Assembly: GCF_004004565.1 (NCBI RefSeq)
Contig: NZ_SACM01000002.1
Coordinates: 520,398 to 584,397 of the forward strand
DNA: 64,000 bases
Source of the DNA: Inhella crocodyli
GTDB lineage: Bacteria; Pseudomonadota; Gammaproteobacteria; Burkholderiales; Burkholderiaceae_C
Direction of reading: 5' to 3'
Both the position numbers and the translations under genes were made by a program. Numbering within the stretch: position 1 is the stretch's first letter; each line of letters begins with the position of its first letter. This document shows positions 50,188 to 62,196 of this stretch, one piece after another. Under the pieces are notes generated by a model. That model was not told where the DNA came from. It saw only the letters and a program-made list of their open reading frames with translations, and did not search any database.

Positions 50188-50570
50188 GGCTTGATCCAAG
50201 TTTGGGTGGCGGCATCGAAGCGCCAAGCGGCGGCTTCGGCGCGCGTTTTGGGCCAGCGCTTGTTGGCCGTTTCGGCGGCGTTCAGCACCCAAACGTCCTT
50301 GATCAGGCCGTCGGACTCCTGCGTGTAATGCACCACGCGCTTGCCCTGCGCCGTCATTTCGCCCGGCGTCACCAGCAGGTTGTTCTCGTTGCGGATGCGG
50401 CTGCCCGGCGCCAGGCGGGCGGGTTTGCCGTTCAGTAGCACGGACGGCGCCACCTGCACTTGCAGGTCGCCGCGCAGGGCGTCGGCCGGAAAGGGGCGGT
50501 GGGTTTGGGCGTGGGCCGCTCCTGCGAAGGCAAGGGCGGCGATCAAGGCACAGCGAATCATGGGGTTCAT
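50184..50570 (-). CDS. Small periplasmic protein of unknown function
   Basis: A 128-aa protein with a signal peptide ([18 protein letters not shown], cleavage after AHA). The mature part has [31 protein letters not shown], which looks beta-rich, and VWVLNAAE. A family name escapes me. Start ATG 50570 is chosen over the longer 50603 because it places the signal peptide correctly; ATG 50561 is also possible. It is the first gene before miaB on this strand, with a 4-nt overlap, and lies downstream of the tRNA. Confidence 0.75.
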   Translation of the reverse strand: MNPMIRCALIAALAFAGAAHAQTHRPFPADALRGDLQVQVAPSVLLNGKPARLAPGSRIRNENNLLVTPGEMTAQGKRVVHYTQESDGLIKDVWVLNAAETANKRWPKTRAEAAAWRFDAATQTWIKP

Positions 50571-50648
50571 CCAGGGGCTGCAATCGGTGCCGATTCGGCA
50601 CAAGGAACAAAGCCCCGAGGGCGTGGGCCAACGGGGCTTTGGGGATTT

Positions 50649-50725
<77 letters not shown>

Positions 50726-50774
50726 AAGAGCCCGCTAGTATAGCCACATCCAACGGCGGCATCAAGCCCTCTCC

Positions 50775-51986
50775 ATGTTCAGTTTTTTCAAGAAGAAGAC
50801 CGAGGCCGACGATGCGTCGAGCACGGTGTTCACCGCCGTCGCCTTCGCCGACGTGCCCGGCCTCCCGCCTTCCGCTCCCGCCGAAGCCCTGCCGAGTGGG
50901 TCTGCGCATGGGCCCGCCGCTGCAACGCCCGCGCCGGCGGCGGCCGCCGAGACGGCAGCCGCCGCCCTGATGCCCAATCGGGAAGTCCCAACGCCCGCTG
51001 CCGCAATCCCGACCGAGGTCGCAGCGCCACCCGTGCAGGCCGCTGTGGCCCCCGAGCCGGCGCCGGCGCCCCGCATGGGGTGGATCGCGCGCTTGCGCGA
51101 GGGCTTGAAGAAGACGGGCTTGAGCTTGGCTGGCGTGTTCAGCCGCACGAGCATCGACGAGGCCCTGTACGAGGAACTCGAAGAGGCCTTGCTGATGGCG
51201 GACACCGGGGTCAAGGCGACCCAGTTCCTGCTGGACGAGTTGAAGCGGCGCGTGCGTGAGGCGCGGGTGACCGACCCGCAGGCCGTCAAGGGCCTGCTCA
51301 CCGACGTGCTGGCGGAGTTGCTCAAGCCGCTCGAGCGGGGCCTGGAAGTCGGCCGGCACCTGCCCACCGTCATGATGGTGGTGGGCGTGAACGGGGCGGG
51401 CAAGACGACCAGCATCGGCAAGCTGACCCGGCACCTGTTGGACGCCGACCAAAAGGTGCTGCTGGCAGCGGCCGACACCTTCCGTGCCGCCGCCCGCGAG
51501 CAACTGGCCGTTTGGGCTCACCGGGCCGACGGCGCGGCCAAGGGCTCGGTGGACTTCGTCAGCCAGCAGGGGGCCGATCCCGCCGCGGTGAGCTTCGATG
51601 CGGTGAACGCGGGCAAGGCGCGGGGCGTCGACGTGGTGATCGCCGACACGGCGGGCCGCCTGCCCACGCAGTTGCACCTGATGGAAGAGCTGAAGAAGAT
51701 CCAGCGCGTGATCGCCAAAGCCCAGGCCGACGCACCCCACGAGGTGCTGCTGGTGGTGGACGGCAACACCGGTCAAAACGCCTTGGCCCAGGTCCGCGCC
51801 TTCGACGACGCGCTCAAGCTCACCGGCTTGGTGGTGACCAAGCTGGACGGCACGGCCAAGGGCGGCGTGCTGGCGGCGATCGCGCGCGAGCGCCCCGTGC
51901 CGGTTTACTTCATCGGCGTGGGCGAGAAGCTCGAGGACCTGCAGACCTTCAACGCAAGAGAGTTTGCGCAGGCCTTGCTGAGTTGA
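50775..51986 (+). CDS. ftsY: Signal recognition particle receptor FtsY
   Basis: A 403-aa SRP GTPase at the membrane. The N-terminus begins MFSFFKKKTEADD (lipid-binding helix) and continues as an Ala/Pro-rich acidic A domain of about 95 residues. The NG domain follows with P-loop GVNGAGKTTSIGKL, DTFRAAAREQL, DTAGRLPTQ and TKLDGTAKGG. ATG 50775. The last 38 nt overlap the convergent DUF2726-like gene. Its partner ffh is 0.6 kb downstream on the other strand. Confidence 0.97.
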   Translation: MFSFFKKKTEADDASSTVFTAVAFADVPGLPPSAPAEALPSGSAHGPAAATPAPAAAAETAAAALMPNREVPTPAAAIPTEVAAPPVQAAVAPEPAPAPRMGWIARLREGLKKTGLSLAGVFSRTSIDEALYEELEEALLMADTGVKATQFLLDELKRRVREARVTDPQAVKGLLTDVLAELLKPLERGLEVGRHLPTVMMVVGVNGAGKTTSIGKLTRHLLDADQKVLLAAADTFRAAAREQLAVWAHRADGAAKGSVDFVSQQGADPAAVSFDAVNAGKARGVDVVIADTAGRLPTQLHLMEELKKIQRVIAKAQADAPHEVLLVVDGNTGQNALAQVRAFDDALKLTGLVVTKLDGTAKGGVLAAIARERPVPVYFIGVGEKLEDLQTFNAREFAQALLS

Positions 51987-52512
51987 TGGCAGCCCGCACC
52001 GTGGCGGTGCTGGTGAAGCGTTCGACGTCCCACTCGATGACTGGCACGCCCGCGGCCTGAACGACGCGGCACAGGCGATCCCGGCGACGCAGCGCGCGTG
52101 CGCTCAACCCCTCCGGGGGCATCAACACCACGGCCACGACGCGGCTGGCGAGGTCGCAAACGGCGAAATCGGCGCTCAGGTAGCCGATGCGCGCCATCCA
52201 CTCGGTGTAAGACCGGCGCGCCGGCACGCGCACCAGCCGCGACAGGGGCACCTGCGGCCACACCCAGTGTTCGGGCAGGGCCGCCACCAGCGCGGTGTGG
52301 ACGGTGCGCTCGGTGCGTCCGAGCACCCGGGTGACCTCCGGGGGCCAGGCGGCCACCGTGTCTTCGGCCCGGTGGGCCCGGTGCTCGGGGAACAGGCGGG
52401 CCTCGGCGTTGGGGTCGCGCCGCTGCTGCCACCAACGGACCCAGGGGGTGTGGCGCCACCAGTGGGCGAAAGGCGTGTCGAACGCGGGGGCGGTGGGGCT
52501 GAAGGGCGGCAT
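51949..52512 (-). CDS. DUF2726-like protein
   Basis: A 187-aa basic, Arg/Trp-rich protein. The C-terminal two thirds (LVRVPARRSYTEW, IGYLSADFAVCDLASRVVAVV, RRDRLCRVVQAAGVPVIEWDV) resemble DUF2726, a nuclease-like restriction-endonuclease fold, but I place it only by pattern. Function unknown. Its 3' end overlaps the last 38 nt of ftsY on the opposite strand. ffh lies upstream on the same strand, 61 nt away. Confidence 0.65.
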   Translation of the reverse strand: MPPFSPTAPAFDTPFAHWWRHTPWVRWWQQRRDPNAEARLFPEHRAHRAEDTVAAWPPEVTRVLGRTERTVHTALVAALPEHWVWPQVPLSRLVRVPARRSYTEWMARIGYLSADFAVCDLASRVVAVVLMPPEGLSARALRRRDRLCRVVQAAGVPVIEWDVERFTSTATVRAAINSARPAQTLLR

Positions 52513-52573
52513 CCGCGCAGTCTGCGCCGGTGCCGCGTCGCGCGACGTAAGCGAGCGTGAGCGCTCGTGTCCG

Positions 52574-53935
52574 TCAGAAGCCCGGCAGCCCGCCCTTCAT
52601 GCCGCCCATGCGCTTCATCATCTTCATCAGCCCGCCGCCGCGCATCTTCTTCATCATGTCGCGCATCTGCTCGAACTGGTTCAGGAGCCGGTTCACTTCT
52701 TGAACGTGGACCCCAGCGCCCCCGGCGATGCGCTTCTTGCGCGTGGCCTTGATGAGCTCGGGCTTGCGGCGCTCCAGGGGGGTCATCGAGTGGATGATGC
52801 CGCGCATGCGCCGCATGTCGCGCTCGGCGCGGTCCATCTGGTCGGCGCCGGCTTTGGCCGCCAGTTGGGCGGGCAGCTTGTCCATCAAGCTCGACAGGCC
52901 GCCCATCTTCTGCATCTGGGACAACTGCATCAAGAAGTCGTCGAGCGTGAAGGCATCGCCCGCCTTGAGCTTGTCGGCCAGTTGCTTGGCGGAATCCAGG
53001 TCGACGCTCTTCGTGACCTCCTCGACGAGGGCCACGATGTCGCCCATGCCCAGCACCCGGCCGGCGTGGCGTTCGCCGTCGAAGGCTTCCAGGCCGTCGA
53101 TCTTTTCGCTCACGCCAGCGAACTTGATCGGCACGCCGGTGATGGCCCGCACGGACAAGGCCGCGCCGCCGCGCGAGTCGCCGTCCAGCTTGGTCAGCAC
53201 CACGCCCGTGAGGGGCAGGGCCGCCTTGAAAGCCTTGGCCGTGTTGATCGCGTCCTGGCCTTGCATGGCGTCGACAACGAACAGGGTCTCGACGGGCTTC
53301 AACTCCGCGTGCAGGGCCTGGATCTCGGCCATCAGCACCTCGTCGATGGCCAGGCGGCCGGCGGTGTCGACCAGAAGCACGTCGAAGTAGTGACGGCGGG
53401 CGTGGTCGATGGCGGCGCGGGCGATGTCCAGCGGCTTCTGGTCGGGCGTGGACGGGAACCACTCCGCGCCGGCCTGGGCCGTGACCGTTTTGAGCTGCTC
53501 GATGGCCGCGGGGCGGTAGACGTCGCCCGACACGGTCAGCACCTTCTTCTTGCGCTTCTCGATGAGGTGCTTGGCCAGCTTGGCCGTCGTGGTGGTCTTG
53601 CCGGCCCCTTGCAAACCAGCCATCAGGATGACCGCCGGTGGCTGCGTGGCCAGGTTGAGGTCGGCCACGCCTTCGCCCATCGTCGCGGCGAGTTCCTTGT
53701 GCACCAGGCCCACGAGAGCCTGGCCCGGCGTGAGCGAGCCCACCACCTCCTGGCCCAAGGCCTTGTCCTTGACGCGCTGGATGAAATCCCGCACCACGGG
53801 CAAGGCGACGTCGGCCTCGAGCAGTGCCATGCGCACTTCGCGCAGCATCTCCTGGACGTTGTCCTCGGTGATGCGCGCTTGGCCGCGCATCGTCTTGACC
53901 AGCCGGCTCAGGCGATCGGCAAGGGTGGAAGCCAT
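52574..53935 (-). CDS. ffh: Signal recognition particle protein Ffh (SRP54)
   Basis: A 453-aa SRP GTPase that binds 4.5S RNA and signal sequences. NG domain with P-loop AGLQGAGKTTTTAKL, SGDVYRPAAIEQL, DTAGRLAIDEV, TKLDGDSRGGAALSV; then the methionine-rich M domain (SQMQKMGGLSS; C-terminal MKKMRGGGLMKMMKRMGG). ATG 53935. Divergent from the CcsA-type gene across an 85-bp spacer. Confidence 0.98.
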   Translation of the reverse strand: MASTLADRLSRLVKTMRGQARITEDNVQEMLREVRMALLEADVALPVVRDFIQRVKDKALGQEVVGSLTPGQALVGLVHKELAATMGEGVADLNLATQPPAVILMAGLQGAGKTTTTAKLAKHLIEKRKKKVLTVSGDVYRPAAIEQLKTVTAQAGAEWFPSTPDQKPLDIARAAIDHARRHYFDVLLVDTAGRLAIDEVLMAEIQALHAELKPVETLFVVDAMQGQDAINTAKAFKAALPLTGVVLTKLDGDSRGGAALSVRAITGVPIKFAGVSEKIDGLEAFDGERHAGRVLGMGDIVALVEEVTKSVDLDSAKQLADKLKAGDAFTLDDFLMQLSQMQKMGGLSSLMDKLPAQLAAKAGADQMDRAERDMRRMRGIIHSMTPLERRKPELIKATRKKRIAGGAGVHVQEVNRLLNQFEQMRDMMKKMRGGGLMKMMKRMGGMKGGLPGF

Positions 53936-54020
53936 CGGGGGTGTCGGCGCCCGCCTTCCCAGGAGGGCACCCGTAAACTAGATCGATCGATTTTAGTGAG
54001 CGCGCCGTCGTCACCCCACC

Positions 54021-54788
54021 TTGATCCTCACCCTTTGCAGCGCAGTGGCCCTTTTGGCCTACGCCGCCGCGGCGTGGCGCGGTCGGAACCCGCAGGGCAT
54101 GCCCTGGCTGTGGGCCGGCTGGGCTTGGCAGGCAGCGGCCTTGGTCGTTGACATCGGGGGGGTGGGGGCCAGTGCGCCCGGCGCGCGCTTCGGCGTCGGG
54201 CCCGCGCTGTCGCTGACGGTTTGGTTGGTCTTGACCGTGGCGATGCTGGAGGGGCGCTGGCTGCCGTTGGCGGCCTTGCGGCGCCCCATGGCGTTGGCCG
54301 CTGGCCTTGGCGTGGCCTTGGCCTGGGCCCTGCCCGGTCAGGCCCACCACGCCAGTTCGCCCTGGGCGCCGGTCCACTGGGCGTTGGGCCTGGCCTCGTA
54401 CGGCTTGGTGGGCACGGCGGTCTTGCACGCCTGGTTGATGCAGCGGGCGGAGCGACACCTGCGCGACGCCGCCACGGCGGCGTCGCCGGGTCTGCCCCTG
54501 CTGCGCTTGGAGCGCCTGACCTTCCAGTTCGTGGCCGCCAGTGTGCTGGTCCTGGGGGCGGCCTTGGTGCTGGGCGCCGGGTTCAGTGCGAAGTGGCAGT
54601 GGGACCACAAGACGGTGTTCGCGGTGCTCTCCTGGTCGGTGCTGGCCGGCCTGTGGCTGGGCCGCTGGCGCCTGGGATGGCGGGGTCGCCAAGCGGCCCG
54701 CTGGTTGTACGTGGGCAGCGCGCTGCTGTTGCTGTCTTACGCGGGGTCGCGCTTCGTGCTCCAGGTGCTGCTGGGCCGGACGGTCTGA
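54021..54788 (+). CDS. CcsA/YpjD-type cytochrome c assembly family membrane protein
   Basis: A 255-aa protein with about eight membrane helices. The family motif WQWDHKTVFAVLSW lies near residue 195 and a histidine-bearing PGQAHHASSPW near 110. Related YpjD/CorE/HemX proteins are implicated in haem or metal-transport functions; the exact role is unclear. The start is TTG 54021: an in-frame TGA at 53997 rules out a much longer form and no ATG is near. It opens the plus-strand run that leads to pilS. Confidence 0.82.
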   Translation: MILTLCSAVALLAYAAAAWRGRNPQGMPWLWAGWAWQAAALVVDIGGVGASAPGARFGVGPALSLTVWLVLTVAMLEGRWLPLAALRRPMALAAGLGVALAWALPGQAHHASSPWAPVHWALGLASYGLVGTAVLHAWLMQRAERHLRDAATAASPGLPLLRLERLTFQFVAASVLVLGAALVLGAGFSAKWQWDHKTVFAVLSWSVLAGLWLGRWRLGWRGRQAARWLYVGSALLLLSYAGSRFVLQVLLGRTV

Positions 54789-54797
54789 GGGGGTCGC

Positions 54798-55037
54798 TTG
54801 CTGCGTGTGGTGTTGTTGCTGCTGGTGCTGTTGTTGGTGCTTGCCTGGTGGGGCCGGCGCGGGGCCAGGCGCGACGCGCCACCCGCGGCGCCGCCACCGA
54901 CGCCTGAAGGGCGCGAGCCCATGATGCGCTGTCCGCATTGCGGGGTGCACGTGCCACAGAGCCAGTCTTGGCCGGGGCGGGGCGGGGCGTTCTGCAGCGC
55001 CGAACATCGCGCCGCGCACGAGTCCGGCACTCCGTGA
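54798..55037 (+). CDS. PP0621-family small protein
   Basis: A 79-aa protein with an N-terminal membrane helix (LLLLVLLLVLAWW), a short basic/proline linker, and a C-terminal zinc-ribbon-like part with cysteines in MMRCPHCGVHVP and AFCSAEHR. This matches the PP0621 family, whose role is unknown. TTG start at 54798 (no ATG). It ends in a GTGA overlap with pilS, as is common for this family in Burkholderiales. Confidence 0.8.
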   Translation: MLRVVLLLLVLLLVLAWWGRRGARRDAPPAAPPPTPEGREPMMRCPHCGVHVPQSQSWPGRGGAFCSAEHRAAHESGTP

Positions 55038-56746
55038 CCGTGAGCGCGCCCCTGCTGACGCGGCTCTTGTTCCTGCGGCCGCGCCGGGCCGACGCCAACG
55101 ACGGTTTCATGCGCTTGGTGCGCGGGTTCGTTCGCGCGCGGGCGGTGCTGGCCTTGGCGCTGCTGGGCTCGCAGGGCCTGGTGCAGGCGATGGTCAGCAA
55201 CCTCAAATGGGAGGTGCTGCTGCTGTGCGCGGTGTACACCGGGGTGACCCTGCTGCCGGTGATGTGGCCGCAGTTCCTGCGCGGCACCAACCGCGCCAGC
55301 CTGTCGGGGCTGCGCGGCTGGCGTTGGTGGGCCAACATCGGCGTGGACGTGGTGGTGTTCAGCCTGTTGCAGGTTTTGGACCCGAGCTCTTCGGTGCCCT
55401 TCGCGGCCCTTTACATCCTGCCGGTGCTGATGAGCGGGGTGCTGGCGCCGCGCCGCATGGCCTTGGCCGCGGCGTCCTTGGCCTCGCTCGGCTTGCTGGG
55501 CGGGGCCGTTTGGGTGGGCTTGGCCGCGCCGGATTGGTCGGTGCGTTGGACCGGGTCGGGTTTGGCGGGTTTGGGCTACTTCGCCGTGGCCTTGCTGGCG
55601 GCCGAATTGGCCGAACGCTTGGCCGGCGAGCAACGGGCGGCCCAAGGCAGCCGGGCGTACGCGCGGCAGCAGTCGGCCTTGAACCAATTGGTCATCGACG
55701 AGCTTCGCGAGGGCGTCTTGGTGCTGGACCGCGACGGCTTGGTGCGCGCGGCCAACCCGGCGGCGCGCGCGCTCTTGGGCGACCGGCAGCCGGTCGAGGC
55801 CGTCACCTTCCCCTTGCGTGGCGTGCCGGCTTGGTCCGAATTGCAGGACGCGGTGGACCGGGCTTGGCGTCAGGGGCCGCAGGGCTTGGAGCGCGCCAAT
55901 GTGGTGCTGCATTGGCCCGAGGCCCCGTCGCGCCGATTGCGCACGCGGCTGCGCTTCATCCGCAGCGCCGAGGCGGATGGGGCGGAAGACCTCTGTCTGC
56001 TGCTGATGGAAGACCAGGCCACGCTCGTGGCCCGTGCCCAGCAAGAAAAGTTGGCGGCCATGGGCCGCATGTCGGCCAGCATCGCCCACGAGATTCGCAA
56101 CCCGCTGTCGGCGATTTCCCAGGCCAACGCGCTGCTGGCCGAAGACTTGCAGGCGGACGTTGGTGCGCAGCGCCTGGCCGCCATGGTGGACAGCAACGTC
56201 AAGCGCTTGCAGCGCATCGTCGACGAGGTGGCCCTGCTCGCGGCGCCCTTGCCGGTCGAGTCGGCCCGCCTGGACGCCAAGGCCTTGGTGCAGGAGGTGT
56301 GCGACGACTGGCTGCGAACGCAGCCCAAAGGGACCGGCGAGACCGTGGCACTTGCCCTGGACCCGGCGGTGGGCGCCGTTCAGTTCGACGCCGAGCACCT
56401 GCGCCGGGTGCTGATCAACCTGCTCGACAACGGTTGGCGCCACGCCCAGGATGCCCCGCCCGCGTGGCTGCAGGTGACGCTCGACACGTTGGACGAACGC
56501 CAGGTCCGCTTGGCCGTGGTCAACCCGGGGCCGCCGATGTCGCCCGAGGTCGAGCGGCACATGTTCGAGCCCTTCTTTTCGTCCCGGAGCCGCGGCTCGG
56601 GGCTCGGCTTGACGATTTGCCGTGAGCTGTGCGAACGCTACGGTGCGCGGATCGACTACCAAGCACGCCTGGTGCAAGGCACGCCAGCAGTGGCCTTCGT
56701 CGTCACGCTGCGGGGACTGCCCGCCTTGAACGCAGAATCGCACTGA
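55034..56746 (+). CDS. pilS: Sensor histidine kinase PilS
   Basis: A 570-aa membrane sensor kinase. About six N-terminal membrane helices (to residue ~200), a PAS-like domain (about 215-320; DELREGVLVLDRDG), then the kinase core: phospho-accepting H352 in IAHEIRNPLSA, N box LLDNGWRHA and G box GSGLGLTICREL. It controls type IV pili through the response regulator next to it. GTG 55034 overlaps the previous stop. pilR follows after 2 nt. Confidence 0.92.
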   Translation: MTVSAPLLTRLLFLRPRRADANDGFMRLVRGFVRARAVLALALLGSQGLVQAMVSNLKWEVLLLCAVYTGVTLLPVMWPQFLRGTNRASLSGLRGWRWWANIGVDVVVFSLLQVLDPSSSVPFAALYILPVLMSGVLAPRRMALAAASLASLGLLGGAVWVGLAAPDWSVRWTGSGLAGLGYFAVALLAAELAERLAGEQRAAQGSRAYARQQSALNQLVIDELREGVLVLDRDGLVRAANPAARALLGDRQPVEAVTFPLRGVPAWSELQDAVDRAWRQGPQGLERANVVLHWPEAPSRRLRTRLRFIRSAEADGAEDLCLLLMEDQATLVARAQQEKLAAMGRMSASIAHEIRNPLSAISQANALLAEDLQADVGAQRLAAMVDSNVKRLQRIVDEVALLAAPLPVESARLDAKALVQEVCDDWLRTQPKGTGETVALALDPAVGAVQFDAEHLRRVLINLLDNGWRHAQDAPPAWLQVTLDTLDERQVRLAVVNPGPPMSPEVERHMFEPFFSSRSRGSGLGLTICRELCERYGARIDYQARLVQGTPAVAFVVTLRGLPALNAESH

Positions 56747-56748
56747 CC

Positions 56749-58188
56749 ATGGCGACCACCCCTTCCGACCGACTGCTCGTCATCGACGACGAGCCCGATC
56801 TGCGCACGCTGTACGAGATGACCTTGCTGCGCGAGGGCTACAACCTAGTCAGTGCGGGCACGGTTTCGGAGGCCCTGGCCTTGCTGGAGCAAGAGCGCTT
56901 CACGGCGGTGATCAGCGACATGCGCTTGCCCGACGGCTCGGGGCTGGACGTGCTGGCCTGGCTGGAACGCGCGCAGCGGCCCGAACGGGTCGTGGTCATC
57001 ACTGCGCACGGCTCGGCCGAGAACGCCGTCGAGGCCCTCAAGGCGGGGGCCTTCGACTACCTCACCAAGCCCGTGGACCTGCGGCAGTTCCGCAGCGTGG
57101 TGGCCAGCGCAACGGGCCGGGATGCGCAACGGAGCCGGCGCGAGGCGGCGGCCAGCGCGCCGCTGGTGCGCAGCGAGGCCCTGGGGCGACTGGCCGGCGA
57201 GAGCGAGGTCATGCACCAGGTGCGTGCGCTCATCGACAAGGTGTCGCGTTCCATGGCGCCCGTGCTGTTGCAAGGCGAAAGTGGCACGGGCAAGGAGTTG
57301 GTGGCCCGCGCCATCCACGGCCAAGGACCCCGTGCCGGGCTGCCCTTCGTGGCGGTGAACTGCGGGGCGATCCCCGAGCATCTGCTGGAGGCCGAGTTCT
57401 TTGGCTACCGCAAGGGTGCCTTCACCGGTGCGGCGGAAGACCGCGAGGGCTTCTTCCAAGCGGCGCAGGGCGGCACGCTGTTCTTGGACGAAATCGGCGA
57501 CCTGCCCCTGGCCATGCAAAGCAAGCTGCTGCGTGCCATCCAAGAGCGCGCCGTGCGGCCGGTCGGTGCTGTGGCCGAGACCCCGGTCAACCTGCGCCTG
57601 GTCAGTGCCACGCACAAGGACCTGGCGGCCGAAGTGACTGCCGGTCGCTTCCGGCAGGACCTTTTCTACCGCCTCAACGTCATCCAGATCCGTGTGCCGC
57701 CGTTGCGCGAGCGCCTGCAGGACCTGGACGACATCGCCCAGGCCTTGCTGCAGCGCATCGCCGCCGACGCTGGCGTGGTGCCCGCGCCCAGCTTGAGTGC
57801 CTCGGCCCTGCAGCGGCTGCGGGCCTACCCCTTCCCTGGCAACGTTCGGGAGTTGGAGAACGTGCTGCACCGCGCCTTGGCGCTGAGTGGGGGGCAGTTG
57901 TTGGAGGCCGAGGACCTCGACCTGCCCGACGCCCAGGGTTTGGCCCTGCCCGTCGAGCGCGAGGCCGAGCCCGTGACGGCGCCCACGCCCTTGGCCGAAG
58001 GCCCGCTGCCCGACGACCTGGCCGCCTACCTGGACCGGGTGGAGCGGGTGGTGCTCGAGCGGGCGCTGGCGGCGCACCGCTACAACCGAACGGCCGCGGG
58101 CGCCAGCCTGGGGCTGTCCCTGCGGCAGATGCGCTACCGGATGGCCCGCTTGGGCATCGGCGGCCCCGAAGGCGATGGTGGTGCCTGA
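56749..58188 (+). CDS. pilR: Sigma-54-dependent response regulator PilR
   Basis: A 479-aa NtrC-family activator. Receiver domain with phosphoacceptor D57 (VISDMRLPDG), AAA+ domain with Walker A GESGTGKELVA, the sigma-54 contact motif GAFTGA, Walker B LFLDEIGDLP, and a C-terminal Fis-type HTH (YNRTAAGASLGLSLRQMRYRM). It should activate pilin transcription when phosphorylated by PilS. The start is ATG 56749, just after the pilS stop. It overlaps ampD by 14 nt. Confidence 0.94.
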   Translation: MATTPSDRLLVIDDEPDLRTLYEMTLLREGYNLVSAGTVSEALALLEQERFTAVISDMRLPDGSGLDVLAWLERAQRPERVVVITAHGSAENAVEALKAGAFDYLTKPVDLRQFRSVVASATGRDAQRSRREAAASAPLVRSEALGRLAGESEVMHQVRALIDKVSRSMAPVLLQGESGTGKELVARAIHGQGPRAGLPFVAVNCGAIPEHLLEAEFFGYRKGAFTGAAEDREGFFQAAQGGTLFLDEIGDLPLAMQSKLLRAIQERAVRPVGAVAETPVNLRLVSATHKDLAAEVTAGRFRQDLFYRLNVIQIRVPPLRERLQDLDDIAQALLQRIAADAGVVPAPSLSASALQRLRAYPFPGNVRELENVLHRALALSGGQLLEAEDLDLPDAQGLALPVEREAEPVTAPTPLAEGPLPDDLAAYLDRVERVVLERALAAHRYNRTAAGASLGLSLRQMRYRMARLGIGGPEGDGGA

Positions 58189-58777
58189 GCCGCGTCGTAA
58201 GGTCCCGGTGGCTTGGGACGAGGGGTGGTGGCGGCCAGCGCGGCGCAGCCCGTCGCCCAACCAGGGCGAGCGCCCTGCCGGCCTGGCCGTGGACCTGGTG
58301 GTGCTGCACTCCATCAGCCTGCCGCCCGGCTGCTACGGCGGTCCCGAGGTGGAGGACCTGTTCCTGAACCGCCTGGACACCACACGGGATCCCCAACTGG
58401 CGGCGCTGGCCGGCTTGACGGTGTCGGCGCACTTCTTCATTCGGCGCGACGGGGAGTGCGTGCAGTTCGTGCCGGTGCACCGCCGGGCCTGGCACGCCGG
58501 GGTGTCCACGTTCCAAGGTCGGCCGGCCTGCAACGACTTCTCGGTGGGCATTGAACTCGAGGGCCTGGAGGGGCGGACCTTCGAGCGGCGGCAGTATGGG
58601 GTGTTGACGCAATTGCTCAAGGCCTTGCGACAGGTGCTGCCTTTGCGGGCAGTGACCGGGCACGAGCACATCGCCCCCGATCGCAAGCGCGACCCCGGCC
58701 CAGGCTTCGATTGGGTGGGCTTGAGGCGCCAGCTCCGTTGGTCGCCCGCCCGCTTCCCGGATGTGCCAACGGCTTGA
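58175..58777 (+). CDS. ampD: 1,6-anhydro-N-acetylmuramyl-L-alanine amidase AmpD
   Basis: A 200-aa zinc amidase for cytoplasmic recycling of anhydro-muropeptides. Zinc ligands are H45 in LVVLHS, a histidine in TGHEHIAPDRKRDPGP and the aspartate of that segment. VSAHFFIRRDG, WHAGVSTFQGR and NDFSVGIELEG are conserved. No signal peptide, consistent with the cytoplasm. The start ATG 58175 lies inside the end of pilR. A 415-bp spacer follows. Confidence 0.95.
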   Translation: MVVPEPRRKVPVAWDEGWWRPARRSPSPNQGERPAGLAVDLVVLHSISLPPGCYGGPEVEDLFLNRLDTTRDPQLAALAGLTVSAHFFIRRDGECVQFVPVHRRAWHAGVSTFQGRPACNDFSVGIELEGLEGRTFERRQYGVLTQLLKALRQVLPLRAVTGHEHIAPDRKRDPGPGFDWVGLRRQLRWSPARFPDVPTA

Positions 58778-58930
58778 TTTTCCGGGCCCGCCGGGGGAGA
58801 TTGGGCTCGCCGGGCCCGTGAAATCGTGCTCGCCCGGCCAAAAGCGCCGTGGCGCGCGTGCTGGCGCGATTTCGGGCGGTTTTGCGTGGTGTGGCAGGCC
58901 ATGAATTCGGCCGCTGTCAAGCGGGCAAGC

Positions 58931-58977
58931 ACGCTAGGGATAGTGGTTGAGGGGGCTGGGGGCACTAGATATAGTGG
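58931..58977 (+). promoter_or_regulatory. Paired NrdR boxes upstream of nrdA
   Basis: Two similar elements, ACGCTAGGGATAGTGG (58931-58946) and GCACTAGATATAGTGG (58962-58977), are exactly 31 bp apart, three helical turns. The second contains the palindrome CACTAGATATAGTG. Position, spacing and consensus fit NrdR boxes, which repress ribonucleotide reductase genes when dATP/ATP is bound. The second box covers the -10 hexamer described separately. Confidence 0.85.
58947..58975 (+). promoter_or_regulatory. Sigma-70-type promoter of nrdA
   Basis: TTGAGG (58947-58952), a 17-nt spacer, and TATAGT (58970-58975). The -35 lies directly after NrdR box 1 and the -10 lies within box 2, so NrdR bound to both would block polymerase. 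The predicted start is near 58982, giving a leader of about 210 nt. Confidence 0.7.
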
Positions 58978-59192
58978 CTGTGCTATCCTGACACCCTCTC
59001 GACGAGCAGCAGCCCGCCGAAGGGTTCTGCCGCCGGCAGGACCCCTTGGCCAGGCGCCCCGGCGGCCCGCCATGGGCCCCTCTTGAGGTGGTTTGGGGCC
59101 CGACTGCCGTCTCCCGTTCAACGCTCCTTCGTTCTTTCCGTCGGGTGTCGCCCATGGCGCGCCCGTTGTTGCCCCTTTTTCGAGGAATTTCC

Positions 59193-62075
<2,883 letters not shown>

Positions 62076-62093
62076 GCGCCTTGAGCTCGGGTT

Positions 62094-62116
62094 CGCCCGG
62101 CCTTCGTGGCCGGGCG
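62094..62116 (+). other. Stable hairpin after nrdA
   Basis: A perfect 9-bp stem CGCCCGGCC (62094-62102) / GGCCGGGCG (62108-62116) with a TTCGT loop, 18 nt after the nrdA stop. No T-tract follows, so it is not a standard intrinsic terminator. It could protect the nrdA 3' end or weaken read-through into nrdB. Confidence 0.6.
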
Positions 62117-62196
62117 AGTTGCGGTGCTGACGTGGCCGCCAAGGGCCTGCTGCAGGCCTTCTGGGTTCGATGTTTCGGGTCGGTTTGATCGAAAGA

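Larger units (their letters stand above)
58778..59192. other. Gene-free spacer and nrdA leader
   Basis: No credible gene in these 415 bp. The first half holds GC-rich inverted stretches after ampD without a T-tract. Around 58931-58990 lie the nrdA operators and promoter. From about 58982 to 59192 the DNA would be a long 5' untranslated leader, ending with GAGGA (59182) before ATG 59193. I see no recognised riboswitch in it. Confidence 0.7.
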
